This document shows positions 1 to 8,371 of a stretch of DNA of 60,150 nt, piece by piece; position 1 is the stretch's first letter; the number at the start of each line of letters is the position of its first letter. Source of the stretch: Acetobacteraceae bacterium (GTDB lineage: Bacteria > Pseudomonadota > Alphaproteobacteria > Zavarziniales > Zavarziniaceae); contig CANCOY010000006.1 in assembly GCA_947379865.1 (NCBI GenBank), positions 1 through 60,150 of the forward strand, written 5' to 3'. Made by a program: the position numbers and the translations under genes. The notes under the pieces were generated by a model. The model was not told the origin of the DNA. It was given only the letters and a program-made list of their open reading frames with translations, and ran no database searches.

Positions 1-264
1 GTCCAGATCAATGAGGTTGCTTGAAGACGTCAGGCCATCGCAGCCGTGCATCAGGAACATCACGGGCCGTTTGCCGGCGACGCTGTTGGGCGCGTTCGCC
101 TTGGGCAGGCCGATTTCGGCGGGAATAGACAGTTTCGTGCCGGAAATCGGGAACTTCAGCACGTCCCTGTCCCGCACCGGAGCGGCCTGTGCGGTGCCAC
201 CAGCCAGAAAGACCAGGCCCAGAATTGCGGCCCTGATCACCGATTGCTTATAGCTGCTTGCCAT
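1..264 (-). CDS. Exported dienelactone-hydrolase-like alpha/beta hydrolase, N-terminal part only
   Basis: The window edge truncates this gene, so only the first 88 residues are present, reading leftwards from ATG at 264. Residues 1-28 form a typical Sec signal peptide: a Lys/Arg-containing start, a hydrophobic core and an A-Q-A cleavage site. Residues 69-77 read VMFLMHGCD, a beta-strand followed by the HG oxyanion-hole motif seen in dienelactone hydrolases and related periplasmic alpha/beta hydrolases. A purine-rich AAGGGGGG lies just upstream of the ATG. The catalytic Ser, Asp and His would lie outside the window, so substrate and activity cannot be judged. Family assignment is an inference from the N-terminus alone. 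Confidence 0.6.
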   Translation of the reverse strand, partial: MASSYKQSVIRAAILGLVFLAGGTAQAAPVRDRDVLKFPISGTKLSIPAEIGLPKANAPNSVAGKRPVMFLMHGCDGLTSSSNLIDLD

Positions 265-349
265 CGCCTGCCCCCCTTGCGCCTTAGACCATTGCGGCGT
301 TCCGGCAGGCAGTCTGAAGCAGGGTCGTAAATTATTCCTTTCCGTGGCC

Positions 350-811
350 TCAGCTGGCCTTGATCACCTTCCAGACGCTGGTGGCGGTGGCGATGGTGTC
401 GTCCCCCACCTTCAGGTCGCCGCGCAGGAACAGGATCTGCTTGGTCTGGCGGGTCACCTCGGGCTTCACCGTCAGAAGGCCGCCGAGCGGGCCGGGCTTG
501 AGGAAGCTGAGGGACAGGTCGAGGGTGACGCACGGCTGCCAGCCCGTGACGCGCCAGGTGGTCATGCCAAGGGCCGCGTCGCTGAAGGTCATCAAGAGGC
601 CGCCATGGGCATTGCCCCAGGCATTCATGTGCCGCCGGTCCAGCGGCAGGGCAAAGGTCTGGCCGCCGTCGGCATCGTCCCGCACGAAATAGGGGCCGAT
701 ATGGGCCTCATAGGGGTCGATCAGGTCCACCGGGCGGAAGCCCTCGGGCGTGGCCACATCGGTGCGGTTGGGGGTCAGGATGGGATAATCGTGGACGGGT
801 TGGCTCGACAC
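350..811 (-). CDS. PaaI-family hotdog-fold thioesterase
   Basis: The product is 153 residues, the usual length of a single hotdog domain. Residues 61-83 carry the family signature: N-A-H-G-G at 67-71 at the start of the central helix, followed by D78 as the probable catalytic acid. Such proteins hydrolyse acyl-CoA thioesters, often aromatic or short-chain ones, in the cytoplasm as homotetramers. The gene stands alone on the minus strand between the exported hydrolase and pyridoxal kinase genes, with gaps on both sides, so context gives no substrate. Nearby CoA-ester genes (malyl-CoA lyase and mesaconyl-CoA hydratase) make a CoA-thioester role plausible but do not prove it. Confidence 0.8.
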   Translation of the reverse strand: MSSQPVHDYPILTPNRTDVATPEGFRPVDLIDPYEAHIGPYFVRDDADGGQTFALPLDRRHMNAWGNAHGGLLMTFSDAALGMTTWRVTGWQPCVTLDLSLSFLKPGPLGGLLTVKPEVTRQTKQILFLRGDLKVGDDTIATATSVWKVIKAS

Positions 812-858
812 GGGCTGGCTCCTTCAGCGGTGAGGCCAGCCTAGACCCAGCGCCGCCC

Positions 859-1746
859 TCAGGCCACCTGTTCCACACCGGCATCCGCCACGCTGCCCAG
901 CAGGCTGTCCAGCGCCGGCACCAGCGCCAGTTCATCGGCGCCAAGCGCCACACTTGCGGCCAGCACCCGCCAGGTGGCTGATGCGGCCTGGCCCAGGGCC
1001 TCTGGCAAGGCGGCCCCCCGCAGCCGGGCCGCCAGGAACACGGCCGCCATCAGGTCGCCCGCGCCATTGGGGACATTTTCCAGCCGGGGTGCCCGGGCAA
1101 TCCAGGCGCCATGGCGGTCAACCCCCAGGGTCTCCACCATGTCCCCGGCTTCGTGCCCGCGGTCGAACGAGGTGCACAGGACAATGTCGGGCCCAGGGCC
1201 ATTGCCGTTGCCTGCCTGCAGGATGCGGGCGGCCGTGAGCGCCGCCGCAAGGCTGGACACTGGTTGGCCTGCCAGCAGTTCCAGTTCAAACCGGTTGGGC
1301 GTCACAATGTCGGCCTGTGGCACCAGCCGCTGGCGGAACACCTCCACCAGGTCGGGCGCCACATAAAGGCCCTTGGGCGCGTCCCCCATCACCGGGTCAA
1401 CCGCAACCAGAGCGCCGGGATGGGCGGCGCGCACCCGGGCCATGGCATCTTCTGCCACAGCGGCGGCCCCGGTGGTTGCGAGATAGCCCGTCAGCACGCC
1501 CGTGCAATGGGCCAGCCAGCCCCCCTGGTCGAGGCCGTCGAGCAATTCGGCCAGCAGCGCCGGGTCGGTGGCGCGGCCGCGAAAGCTGCCGTGGCCGGGA
1601 TGATTCGACAAAAGCACGGTGGGCAGGGCCCAGACCTCGAACCCCAGCCGCTGCAGGGCCGGCTGCGCCGCCCCATTGCCCACATGGCCTGCCACCACCT
1701 GTGACTGGATCGAAAGCACTGCGGGCGCGGGAGGGGGCTTTGCCAT
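859..1746 (-). CDS. pdxY: Pyridoxal kinase
   Basis: This PfkB/ribokinase-superfamily enzyme phosphorylates pyridoxal to pyridoxal 5'-phosphate in the B6 salvage pathway. The N-terminus reads VLSIQSQVVAGHVGN, the substrate-binding strand typical of PdxK and PdxY. It is followed by LPTVLLSNHPGHG and by VDPVMGD in mid-protein. The C-terminal VPNGAGDLMAA is the anion-hole and catalytic-Asp motif (GAGD). I chose ATG 1746 rather than the longer frame to 1782, because the family begins only a few residues before the VLSIQS strand. The protein is about 295 residues, normal for PdxY. It is monocistronic in appearance. Confidence 0.88.
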   Translation of the reverse strand: MAKPPPAPAVLSIQSQVVAGHVGNGAAQPALQRLGFEVWALPTVLLSNHPGHGSFRGRATDPALLAELLDGLDQGGWLAHCTGVLTGYLATTGAAAVAEDAMARVRAAHPGALVAVDPVMGDAPKGLYVAPDLVEVFRQRLVPQADIVTPNRFELELLAGQPVSSLAAALTAARILQAGNGNGPGPDIVLCTSFDRGHEAGDMVETLGVDRHGAWIARAPRLENVPNGAGDLMAAVFLAARLRGAALPEALGQAASATWRVLAASVALGADELALVPALDSLLGSVADAGVEQVA

Positions 1747-1809
1747 GGCCGGAGCGTCGGCGGCCAGACGCCCCCCTGTCAATGGCCGCCCGGGCGCCAG
1801 GGCGTGCCG

Positions 1810-2307
1810 CTAGATCCCCACCAGCGGCGGCAGGGTGATGGGGTCGGGCAGTTGGGAGGCGGGCCAGGGGGCGTTGTATTTCGCCATTATCTCGGCCGTG
1901 GCCGCTTCCCAATGGGCCTTGCCGAAGGCGGCATAGGTCTGGAAGGGGTTGCAGTATTCCCGCATGCGAAAGGCCCGGCCATCGCGCATGGTGATCAGCG
2001 AAAAGTAACGCTGGGTGTAGCGCCCGCCTGCCGCCGTCGGGCCGCCGCCGTGGGATTCGATGATGAAGGTCTCGGGATCGGTGGTGGGATAATGGCCAAC
2101 CACCGTGGTGGAAAAGCGCGGCACCACGCTCAGCAACAGTTCCATGAAACGGCTGGTGGCAGCGCGGCCGATCATCTGGATGGGCCGCTCGAACATCGGT
2201 CCCTCCCAGATGGCGTCCTCGTGCAGGGCATCGGCCCAGATGGCGCGCTGTTCCGTGAGCGTGGTCAGCTGGCCACCAAAGGCGTCGTTGAGGGTCTTTG
2301 GTTCCAT
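1810..2307 (-). CDS. SnoaL/NTF2-like small protein
   Basis: The product is 165 residues. It has the pattern of a SnoaL-like or nuclear-transport-factor-2-like cone: an N-terminal helix, a W-A-D-A-L-H-E-D-A-I-W-E segment, and later strands with GGGRYTQRYFSLITMRDGRAFRMREYCNP. Members are ketosteroid-isomerase-like enzymes, hydroxylases or binding proteins, and the family name does not predict substrate. ATG 2307 lies two bases after the stop of the upstream amidohydrolase gene, so the two are almost certainly co-transcribed and translationally coupled. A TTG at 2313 would overlap the upstream stop and is less likely. Confidence 0.65.
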   Translation of the reverse strand: MEPKTLNDAFGGQLTTLTEQRAIWADALHEDAIWEGPMFERPIQMIGRAATSRFMELLLSVVPRFSTTVVGHYPTTDPETFIIESHGGGPTAAGGRYTQRYFSLITMRDGRAFRMREYCNPFQTYAAFGKAHWEAATAEIMAKYNAPWPASQLPDPITLPPLVGI

Positions 2308-2309
2308 GA

Positions 2310-3497
2310 TCAATCCAGCTGATAGAGGGCGCGGGCCGTATCGCCCAGGATCTTGCGGGCGTCGGCCTCCGAGACATGGTCCAGCACTTCCTGGATCGCC
2401 TGCCAGCTGAAGCCATAAGTGCTTTCATTGTGCGGATAGTCGATGGACCACATCACCCGGTCGGCACCGATATAGTCGAGCAGCTTCAGGCCGATGGTAT
2501 CAACCACGAACACCGCATAGCAGTTTGAACGCCAATAGTCGGACGGCCGCTTTTTCGGCAGCGGCTCGAACATGTCGGTGAAGCTGTCGTACATCATTTC
2601 GGCATCCTGCAGGGCGGTGGCCACCCAGTTGATGCCGGCCTCCACAAAGACGATCTGCAGGCTGGGATGGCGGTCGAGGATGCCGCCGAAGATCAGCTGG
2701 GCAAAATTGCGCCGGAAGCAGTCGAGGCTTTCCAGCACCATGGTGGTCCAGCCATTGACGCCCCCGGTGGTGGCCCCCTCGCCTATGTGGAAGTTCACCG
2801 GCAGGCCCGCCGCCTCGATGGCATCCCAAAAGGGCTTGCAGGCGGGTGCGGAGTAATAGATTTCCTGGCCGTTGCGGTCCTTGCCCGGCACGCGGGGGAT
2901 CATGATGGTCTTCAGGCCCAGCGCCTTGATCTCGGCCAGCGAGGCCGCCGTCTGCTCCATGTCCCAGTAATTGGGGATGCCCACGCCATAGAAGCGCCCC
3001 GGCTTTTCCGCCTGCAGTTTGGCCAGATGGCGGTTGTAGACGCGGAAGATCCATTCCCTGACCTCAAGGTCGGGATAAGCGATGAACATGCCCACCATCT
3101 GGGGAAAGACGATTTCCTGGGCGCAGCCCTCAACGTCGAGGTCGGCCATGCGGGCGTCGAGGTTGGTGTTGCCGGCGATGTCGTTCGATTCAAAGATGCG
3201 GAAGAACTGGCGCTCGTCCTCGCCCATTTCGGCAAAGGCGGGGCCGCCGGGCATGCGGATCGCCCACAGGCCGGAATCAAAGACGATGCGCGGCGCCTTG
3301 TCCTTCAGGTGCTCGGGAAAACCCTCGTACCAGATGTCTTCCTTCAGCCCGACATGGTTGTCGGCCGAGACGATGCGCAGGCCGGCGGGCAGCGCCACTT
3401 TGTCCGCATCAGGGCGGCGGCCCTTGGACAGGGTCAGGCCCCGCATCATGGGGCTGGCAAGGGACGGGCTGTCTGTGACGTTGAACCGGTTGGCCAT
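2310..3497 (-). CDS. Amidohydrolase family protein (ACMSD-like, amidohydrolase 2)
   Basis: The protein is about 395 residues from ATG 3497, which is preceded by a good GGAGGA ribosome binding site. The longer frame to 3599 lacks such a site. It has the layout of the amidohydrolase-2 (ACMSD-like) metal-dependent TIM barrels: S-A-D-N-H-V near the N-terminus in place of the DxH metal motif, VNFHIGEG mid-protein with a ligand His, VFVEAGINW, and MWSIDYPHNES with the conserved Asp. These enzymes decarboxylate or hydrolyse organic acids. The partner downstream is the NTF2-like gene two bases away. The substrate is unknown. The gene is divergent from the malyl-CoA lyase gene. Confidence 0.75.
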   Translation of the reverse strand: MANRFNVTDSPSLASPMMRGLTLSKGRRPDADKVALPAGLRIVSADNHVGLKEDIWYEGFPEHLKDKAPRIVFDSGLWAIRMPGGPAFAEMGEDERQFFRIFESNDIAGNTNLDARMADLDVEGCAQEIVFPQMVGMFIAYPDLEVREWIFRVYNRHLAKLQAEKPGRFYGVGIPNYWDMEQTAASLAEIKALGLKTIMIPRVPGKDRNGQEIYYSAPACKPFWDAIEAAGLPVNFHIGEGATTGGVNGWTTMVLESLDCFRRNFAQLIFGGILDRHPSLQIVFVEAGINWVATALQDAEMMYDSFTDMFEPLPKKRPSDYWRSNCYAVFVVDTIGLKLLDYIGADRVMWSIDYPHNESTYGFSWQAIQEVLDHVSEADARKILGDTARALYQLD

Positions 3498-3542
3498 GGG
3501 GTTCCTCCGCGTGCCGCGCTCTGTCGGGCAGCTTGTGCAGTG

Positions 3543-3571
3543 ATAACACGAGGTTTTCCGCATTGGGTCAA
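3543..3571 (-). promoter_or_regulatory. Probable sigma70-type promoter of the amidohydrolase gene pair
   Basis: On the minus strand TTGACC (3571-3566) and TGTTAT (3548-3543) are separated by 17 bases. They lie in the divergent gap between the amidohydrolase and malyl-CoA lyase genes, about 45 bases before the ATG at 3497. Assignment rests on consensus match only. Confidence 0.4.
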
Positions 3572-3654
3572 TCAAACAGGCCGTTGGCCTGCCTTGCACG
3601 AATGGCCCTGTCTCCCTAGATTTCGCCGCCTGTACTGAAATGAGAGGTTGTCAG

Positions 3655-4527
3655 ATGTCGATCGTGCGGCCGCGACGCAGTGTGCTCTATATGCCCGGGG
3701 CGAATGCCCGTGCGCTCGACAAGGCGCGGACCCTGCCGGCCGATGCCCTGATCCTTGATCTCGAGGATGCGGTGGCCCCCGATGCCAAGGATCTGGCCCG
3801 CCGCCAGGTGATGGAGGCCGTGGCCCAGGGTGGCTATGGCTGGCGCGAGATCGTGGTGCGCATGAACGGGCTCGACACGCCCTGGGGCCTTGATGACCTC
3901 AATGCCATCGCCACCTCGGGCGCTGCCGCCATCCTTGTCCCCAAGGTCGAGACGGCGCGCCAGGTGCATGAGGTGGAGGCCCTGCTGGACAAGGCCGGTG
4001 CGCCTGCGGATCTCGCCATCTGGTGCATGATGGAGACGCCAAAGGCGGTGCTGAACGCGCTGGAAATCTCCGGTGCGACACCACGTCTCACCACCATCGT
4101 CATGGGCACCTCGGACCTGACCAAGGACCTGCACGCCCGCCACACGGCCCTGCGCCTGCCCATGCTCACGGCCCTTGGCCTGTCACTGCTGGCGGCGCGC
4201 GCGTATAACCTGACCATCCTCGATGGTGTCTATCTGGATCTGCAGGACGCCGACGGCTTCCGCGCCGCCTGCGTGCAGGGCCTGGAACTGGGCTTTGACG
4301 GCAAGACCCTGATCCACCCCAGCCAGGTCGAGCCCTGCAACGAGGTGTTCGCCCCCAGCCCCGCCGAGGTCGATACGGCCCGGCGCATCATCATCGCCTT
4401 CCGCGAGGCCGAGGCGGCGGGCAAGGGCGTGGTGGTGGTAGACGGCAAGCTGGTCGAAAATCTCCACGTCGTGGGGGCCGAGCGCATGGTGGCGCTGGCC
4501 GATGCCATCGCGGCGCGGGGCGCCTGA
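3655..4527 (+). CDS. mcl1: HpcH/HpaI (CitE-type) lyase, probable L-malyl-CoA/beta-methylmalyl-CoA lyase
   Basis: This 290-residue protein belongs to the CitE/malyl-CoA lyase family, which cleaves 3-hydroxy-acyl-CoA esters such as malyl-CoA or beta-methylmalyl-CoA to glyoxylate plus acetyl- or propionyl-CoA. Visible motifs are RSVLYMPGANARALDKA (CoA-binding start), D-L-E-D-A-V (metal and catalytic region), VRMNGLDTPWG with the active-site Arg, and KVETA with metal-ligand Glu. The C-terminal GFDGKTLIHPSQV is a CitE signature. ATG 3655 follows a GAGAGG site, and an upstream ATG at 3640 is less well placed. The stop is one base before the mesaconyl-CoA hydratase ATG. That pairing supports a role in the ethylmalonyl-CoA pathway. 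The exact substrate is inferred from context. Confidence 0.75.
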   Translation: MSIVRPRRSVLYMPGANARALDKARTLPADALILDLEDAVAPDAKDLARRQVMEAVAQGGYGWREIVVRMNGLDTPWGLDDLNAIATSGAAAILVPKVETARQVHEVEALLDKAGAPADLAIWCMMETPKAVLNALEISGATPRLTTIVMGTSDLTKDLHARHTALRLPMLTALGLSLLAARAYNLTILDGVYLDLQDADGFRAACVQGLELGFDGKTLIHPSQVEPCNEVFAPSPAEVDTARRIIIAFREAEAAGKGVVVVDGKLVENLHVVGAERMVALADAIAARGA

Positions 4528-4528
4528 G

Positions 4529-5593
4529 ATGACCCTCCAGATGCCCCCCCAGAAGACCGCCAGCGGCAATTTCTTCGAGGACTTCCGGGTGGGCCAGGAG
4601 CTGGTCCATGCCACGCCGCGCACCATCACCACAGGCGACGTGGCCCTCTATACCGCCCTCTATGGGCCGCGCTTTGCCCTGCAGTCGTCTGACGAAGTGG
4701 CGCGCGCGCACGGCTATTCGGCGGCGCCGGTGGATGACCTGCTGGTCTTTCATGTGGTCTTTGGCAAGACCGTGCCCGATGTGTCGCTGAATGCGGTGGC
4801 GAACCTTGGCTATGCCGATTGCCGCTTTGGCGTGCCGGTGTTCCCCGGCGACACCATCTCCACCCGCTCTACCGTGATCGGGCTGAAGGAGAATTCGAAC
4901 CGCCAGTCGGGCAATGTCTATGTGCGCTCCACCGGGCGTAACCAGCGCGGTGCCGTGGTGCTCGACTATGTGCGCTGGGTGATGGTGCGCAAGCGCGATG
5001 CAGGCGCAGAGGTGACGGGCGCCGTGGTGCCGGATCTGCCCACCGTGGTGGATCCCGCCAGCCTGGCCGGCCCCCGGGGTGTGGATTTCCGCGCCTGGGA
5101 CGTGGCGGCGTCGGGCTCCCCCCATCTGTGGGATGACTATGCCGTGGGCGAGCGCATCGACCATGTGGATGGCATGACCATCGAGGAGGCGGAGCATATG
5201 CTGGCCACCCGCCTCTATCAGAATACCGCCCGCGTCCACTTCAACCAGTATGAGCAGAAGGCCGGCCGCTTTGGCCGCCGCCTGATCTATGGTGGCCATA
5301 TCATCTCTCTGGCCCGGGCGCTCGCCTTCAACGGCCTTGGCAATGGCGTGCTGGTGGCGGCGATCAATGGCGGCCGCCATGTGAACCCGACCTTTGCCGG
5401 GGACACGGTCTTTGCCTGGTCGGCGGTGCTGGACAAGGCGCCCCTTGCCGGCCGCGACGACCTCGGTGCCCTCAGGATCCGCACCATCGCCACCAAGGAC
5501 CAGCCGACGGGGGACTATCCCGAGGCGGGCGAGGCCGTGGTGCTGGACCTTGATTACTGGGTGCTGATGCCGCGCCGGGGCATGGCTGCCTGA
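4529..5593 (+). CDS. mch: Mesaconyl-CoA hydratase (MaoC-like double hotdog)
   Basis: The 354-residue protein has two MaoC/hotdog halves, as in beta-methylmalyl-CoA dehydratase (mesaconyl-CoA hydratase). The N-terminal half contains FFEDFRVGQELVHATPRTIT, GDVALYTALYG and FPGDTISTRSTVIG. The C-terminal half begins about residue 190 and contains YAVGERIDHVDGMTIEEAEH, followed by a HFNQ segment and a second GDTVFAWS motif. The enzyme interconverts beta-methylmalyl-CoA and mesaconyl-CoA in the ethylmalonyl-CoA pathway of acetyl-CoA assimilation. It starts one base after the malyl-CoA lyase stop. The two products catalyse consecutive steps, which strengthens both assignments. Confidence 0.82.
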   Translation: MTLQMPPQKTASGNFFEDFRVGQELVHATPRTITTGDVALYTALYGPRFALQSSDEVARAHGYSAAPVDDLLVFHVVFGKTVPDVSLNAVANLGYADCRFGVPVFPGDTISTRSTVIGLKENSNRQSGNVYVRSTGRNQRGAVVLDYVRWVMVRKRDAGAEVTGAVVPDLPTVVDPASLAGPRGVDFRAWDVAASGSPHLWDDYAVGERIDHVDGMTIEEAEHMLATRLYQNTARVHFNQYEQKAGRFGRRLIYGGHIISLARALAFNGLGNGVLVAAINGGRHVNPTFAGDTVFAWSAVLDKAPLAGRDDLGALRIRTIATKDQPTGDYPEAGEAVVLDLDYWVLMPRRGMAA

Positions 5594-5634
5594 AGCGCGG
5601 GCGCCTGTTCTGCGCGCTGGGACGCTTCATCGCG

Positions 5635-5662
5635 TTGACATGGGCGCGCTGGTTCCTAGTAT
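5635..5662 (+). promoter_or_regulatory. Promoter of sdhCDAB
   Basis: A perfect TTGACA (5635-5640) and TAGTAT (5657-5662) are separated by 16 bases and lie about 110 bases upstream of the sdhC ATG. This is one of the best sigma70-like matches in the window. It is positioned to drive the whole sdh operon after the convergence-free gap behind mch. Confidence 0.65.
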
Positions 5663-5771
5663 CACCTTGCGACCAGCCGGGGGGCGGAGCGCTTCTTCCC
5701 CCTGTGCGGCGGTCAAAGCACTAGTGTTGCGGGGGCGGCCAGCCGTCACCCGGAATCGGAGAGGCATTCAG

Positions 5772-6170
5772 ATGGCTGGCGTTCAACGCCCCTTGTCACC
5801 GCATCTGCAGGTTTATCGCCCGCAGATCTCAAGCGTGCTCTCGATCACGCACCGCATTACCGGGGCAAGCCTTGGTTTTGGCACCCTGCTGCTGGCCTGG
5901 TGGCTGATCTCGGCCGCCACTGGCGCCGAGGCCTTTGCCCAGGCCCAGGGCGTGCTGGGCTCGATCCCCGGACGGCTGGTGCTGTTCGGCTTTACCTGGG
6001 CGCTGTTCTATCACCTGTGCAACGGCATCCGGCACCTTGGCTGGGACGCGGGCCTCGGCTTCGAGATCCCCGTGATGGAGCGGACCGGCATTGCCGTGAT
6101 CATCTTCTCGATCGTGCTGACCATCGCCGCCTGGGCCGTGGGCTGCACCCTTGCCGGCGGAGTCGCGTGA
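5772..6170 (+). CDS. sdhC: Succinate dehydrogenase cytochrome b556 subunit
   Basis: The 132-residue subunit is one of two membrane anchors of complex II. It binds heme b and ubiquinone together with SdhD. The N-terminus holds the SdhC signature RPLSPHLQVYRPQISSVLSITHRITG, and three hydrophobic helices follow at about residues 30-50, 65-90 and 105-130. The F-Y-H-L-C-N-G-I-R-H segment carries the axial heme histidine. ATG 5772 has a GAGAGG site 7-8 bases upstream, and the in-frame start at 5640 would add a non-conserved leader. The stop codon overlaps the sdhD start by one base, so translation is coupled. Confidence 0.93.
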   Translation: MAGVQRPLSPHLQVYRPQISSVLSITHRITGASLGFGTLLLAWWLISAATGAEAFAQAQGVLGSIPGRLVLFGFTWALFYHLCNGIRHLGWDAGLGFEIPVMERTGIAVIIFSIVLTIAAWAVGCTLAGGVA

Positions 6171-6559
6171 TGACGGAAAGCCTGCGTTCCCCCCTTGGCC
6201 GCGTGCGTGGCCTTGGCTCGGCCCGGTCCGGCACCACTCATTGGTGGCGCCAGCGCCTGACGGCGCTTGCCCTTCTGCCGCTGATCATCTGGTTCGTCAT
6301 CGGCCTCGTCTCCCATGTGGGGGCTGACCATGCGGCGGTGGTGGCGTGGATCGCCGCCCCCCTGAATGCGGCCCTGTTGGTGCTGCTGCTGACGGCCGGC
6401 TTCTGGCATGTGCAGCTGGGTGGTCGGGTGATCATCGAGGACTACATTCATGGTGAAGGTCTCAAGATCTTCTCCGTCGTGGCATTGAACTTTGCCACCA
6501 TCGCTGTCGGGCTGGCCTGCGTGCTGGCAGTCCTGAAACTCGCACTGAGGACCGTCTGA
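6170..6559 (+). CDS. sdhD: Succinate dehydrogenase hydrophobic membrane anchor subunit
   Basis: The 129-residue protein has three membrane helices at about 30-50, 60-82 and 100-125. A short N-terminal arm contains the GRVRGLGSARSGTTHWWRQRLTA block that is typical of alphaproteobacterial SdhD. The motif FWHVQLGGRVIIEDYIH contains the conserved His and Asp-Tyr that help form the quinone and heme pocket. It anchors SdhAB to the inner membrane. The ATG overlaps the sdhC TGA by one base, and sdhA begins two bases after the stop. Confidence 0.92.
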   Translation: MTESLRSPLGRVRGLGSARSGTTHWWRQRLTALALLPLIIWFVIGLVSHVGADHAAVVAWIAAPLNAALLVLLLTAGFWHVQLGGRVIIEDYIHGEGLKIFSVVALNFATIAVGLACVLAVLKLALRTV

Positions 6560-6561
6560 TC

Positions 6562-8349
6562 ATGGCCCAGGCCTATCCCATTACCGACCATACCTATGAT
6601 GTCGTTGTTGTCGGCGCCGGTGGCGCTGGCCTGCGGGCCACCTTCGGCATGGCCGAACGCGGCCTGAAGACGGCCTGCCTGACCAAGGTGTTCCCGACGC
6701 GCAGCCACACGGTTGCGGCCCAGGGCGGCATTTCGGCGGCCCTTGGCAACATGGGCGACGATGACTGGCGCTGGCACATGTACGACACCGTCAAGGGGTC
6801 GGACTGGCTGGGCGACCAGGACGCCATCGAATACATGTGCCGCGAGGCACCCGCCGCGGTGATCGAGCTGGAGCACTATGGCGTGCCCTTCAGCCGCACC
6901 GAGGAAGGCAAGATCTATCAGCGCGCCTTTGGCGGCATGACGACGCATTTCGGCCAGGGCACGGCCCAGCGCACCTGCGCCGCCGCCGACCGCACGGGCC
7001 ACGCCATCCTGCACACGCTCTATCAGCAGAGCCTGAAGCACGATGCCGAGTTCTTCGTCGAGTACTTCGTGCTCGACCTCATCATGGAAGATGGCGTCTG
7101 CCGGGGCGTTGTGGCCTGGTGCCTCGACGATGGGTCCATCCATCGCTTCCGCGCCCAGATCGTGGTGCTGGCCACCGGCGGCTATGGCCGCGCCTATTTC
7201 TCGTGCACCTCGGCCCATACCTGCACCGGTGACGGCGGCGGCATGATCCTGCGTGCCGGCCTGCCCCTGCAGGATATGGAATTCGTGCAGTTCCACCCCA
7301 CCGGCATCTATGGTGCCGGCTGCCTGATCACCGAAGGCTCGCGCGGCGAGGGTGGTTACCTTGTCAATTCCGAGGGTGAGCGCTTCATGGAGCGCTATGC
7401 CCCCTCGGCCAAGGATCTCGCCAGCCGTGACGTGGTCAGCCGCGCCATGACCATCGAGATCCGCGAAGGCCGCGGCGTTGGTCCGAACAAGGACCATATC
7501 TACCTCCACCTCGACCATCTCGACCCCAAGATCCTGGCCGAGCGTCTGCCGGGCATCTCCGAGAGCGCCCGCATCTTTGCCGGCGTCGACGTGACCAAGC
7601 AGCCGATCCCGGTGCTGCCCACCGTCCACTACAACATGGGCGGCATTCCGACGAACTATCACGGTGAGGTTGTCACCCTGAAGGATGGCAATCCCGACAA
7701 GGTGATCCCGGGCCTTATGGCCATTGGCGAGGCGGCCTGCGTCTCGGTGCATGGCGCCAACCGCCTTGGCTCCAACAGCCTGATCGATCTGGTGGTGTTT
7801 GGCCGCGCCGCTGCCATCCGCGCCGCCGAGATCGTGACGCCGGGCAGCCGCCAGAAGGGCCTTGAGCGCACCGCCGGCGACGAGGCACTTGCCCGCCTCG
7901 ACCGCCTGCGCAATGCCAAGGGTTCCAGCAGCACCGCCGATGTCCGCCTCGACATGCAGAAGGTGATGCAGAACAACTGCGCCGTCTTCCGCGAGGGTGA
8001 CGTGCTGAACGAAGGTGTCGACCTCATCTCCAAGGTCTGGGACCGCTGGGGTGACGTGGGCGTCAGCGACCGTTCGCTGGTCTGGAATACCGATCTGGTG
8101 GAGACGCTGGAACTCGACAACCTGCTGCGGCAGGCGGTTGTAACCATGCACAGCGCCGCCAACCGGCAGGAATCACGCGGCGCCCATGCCCGCGAGGATT
8201 TCCCCAACCGCGACGACGAGACCTGGATGAAGCACACCCTGACCTGGCTTGATGGCAAGGGCAAGGTGAAGGTCGACTACCGACCCGTCCATACCTACAC
8301 CCTCAGCGAGGAAATCCAGTACATCGCGCCCAAGGCGCGCGTGTACTAG
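6562..8349 (+). CDS. sdhA: Succinate dehydrogenase flavoprotein subunit
   Basis: The 595-residue catalytic subunit oxidises succinate to fumarate. An N-terminal FAD-binding Rossmann motif (VVVVGAGGAGLRA) is followed by RSHTVAAQGGISAALGN, which includes the histidine that carries covalent FAD. Active-site regions MEFVQFHPTGIYG and LITEGSRGEGG are present, as is the C-terminal REDFPNRDDETWMKHTL block. Length and order match SdhA of alphaproteobacteria and mitochondria. GAGGACC precedes the ATG. It is the third gene of sdhCDAB. Confidence 0.97.
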   Translation: MAQAYPITDHTYDVVVVGAGGAGLRATFGMAERGLKTACLTKVFPTRSHTVAAQGGISAALGNMGDDDWRWHMYDTVKGSDWLGDQDAIEYMCREAPAAVIELEHYGVPFSRTEEGKIYQRAFGGMTTHFGQGTAQRTCAAADRTGHAILHTLYQQSLKHDAEFFVEYFVLDLIMEDGVCRGVVAWCLDDGSIHRFRAQIVVLATGGYGRAYFSCTSAHTCTGDGGGMILRAGLPLQDMEFVQFHPTGIYGAGCLITEGSRGEGGYLVNSEGERFMERYAPSAKDLASRDVVSRAMTIEIREGRGVGPNKDHIYLHLDHLDPKILAERLPGISESARIFAGVDVTKQPIPVLPTVHYNMGGIPTNYHGEVVTLKDGNPDKVIPGLMAIGEAACVSVHGANRLGSNSLIDLVVFGRAAAIRAAEIVTPGSRQKGLERTAGDEALARLDRLRNAKGSSSTADVRLDMQKVMQNNCAVFREGDVLNEGVDLISKVWDRWGDVGVSDRSLVWNTDLVETLELDNLLRQAVVTMHSAANRQESRGAHAREDFPNRDDETWMKHTLTWLDGKGKVKVDYRPVHTYTLSEEIQYIAPKARVY

Positions 8350-8371
8350 GCCGGCAGGAAGGAGACAGAAA

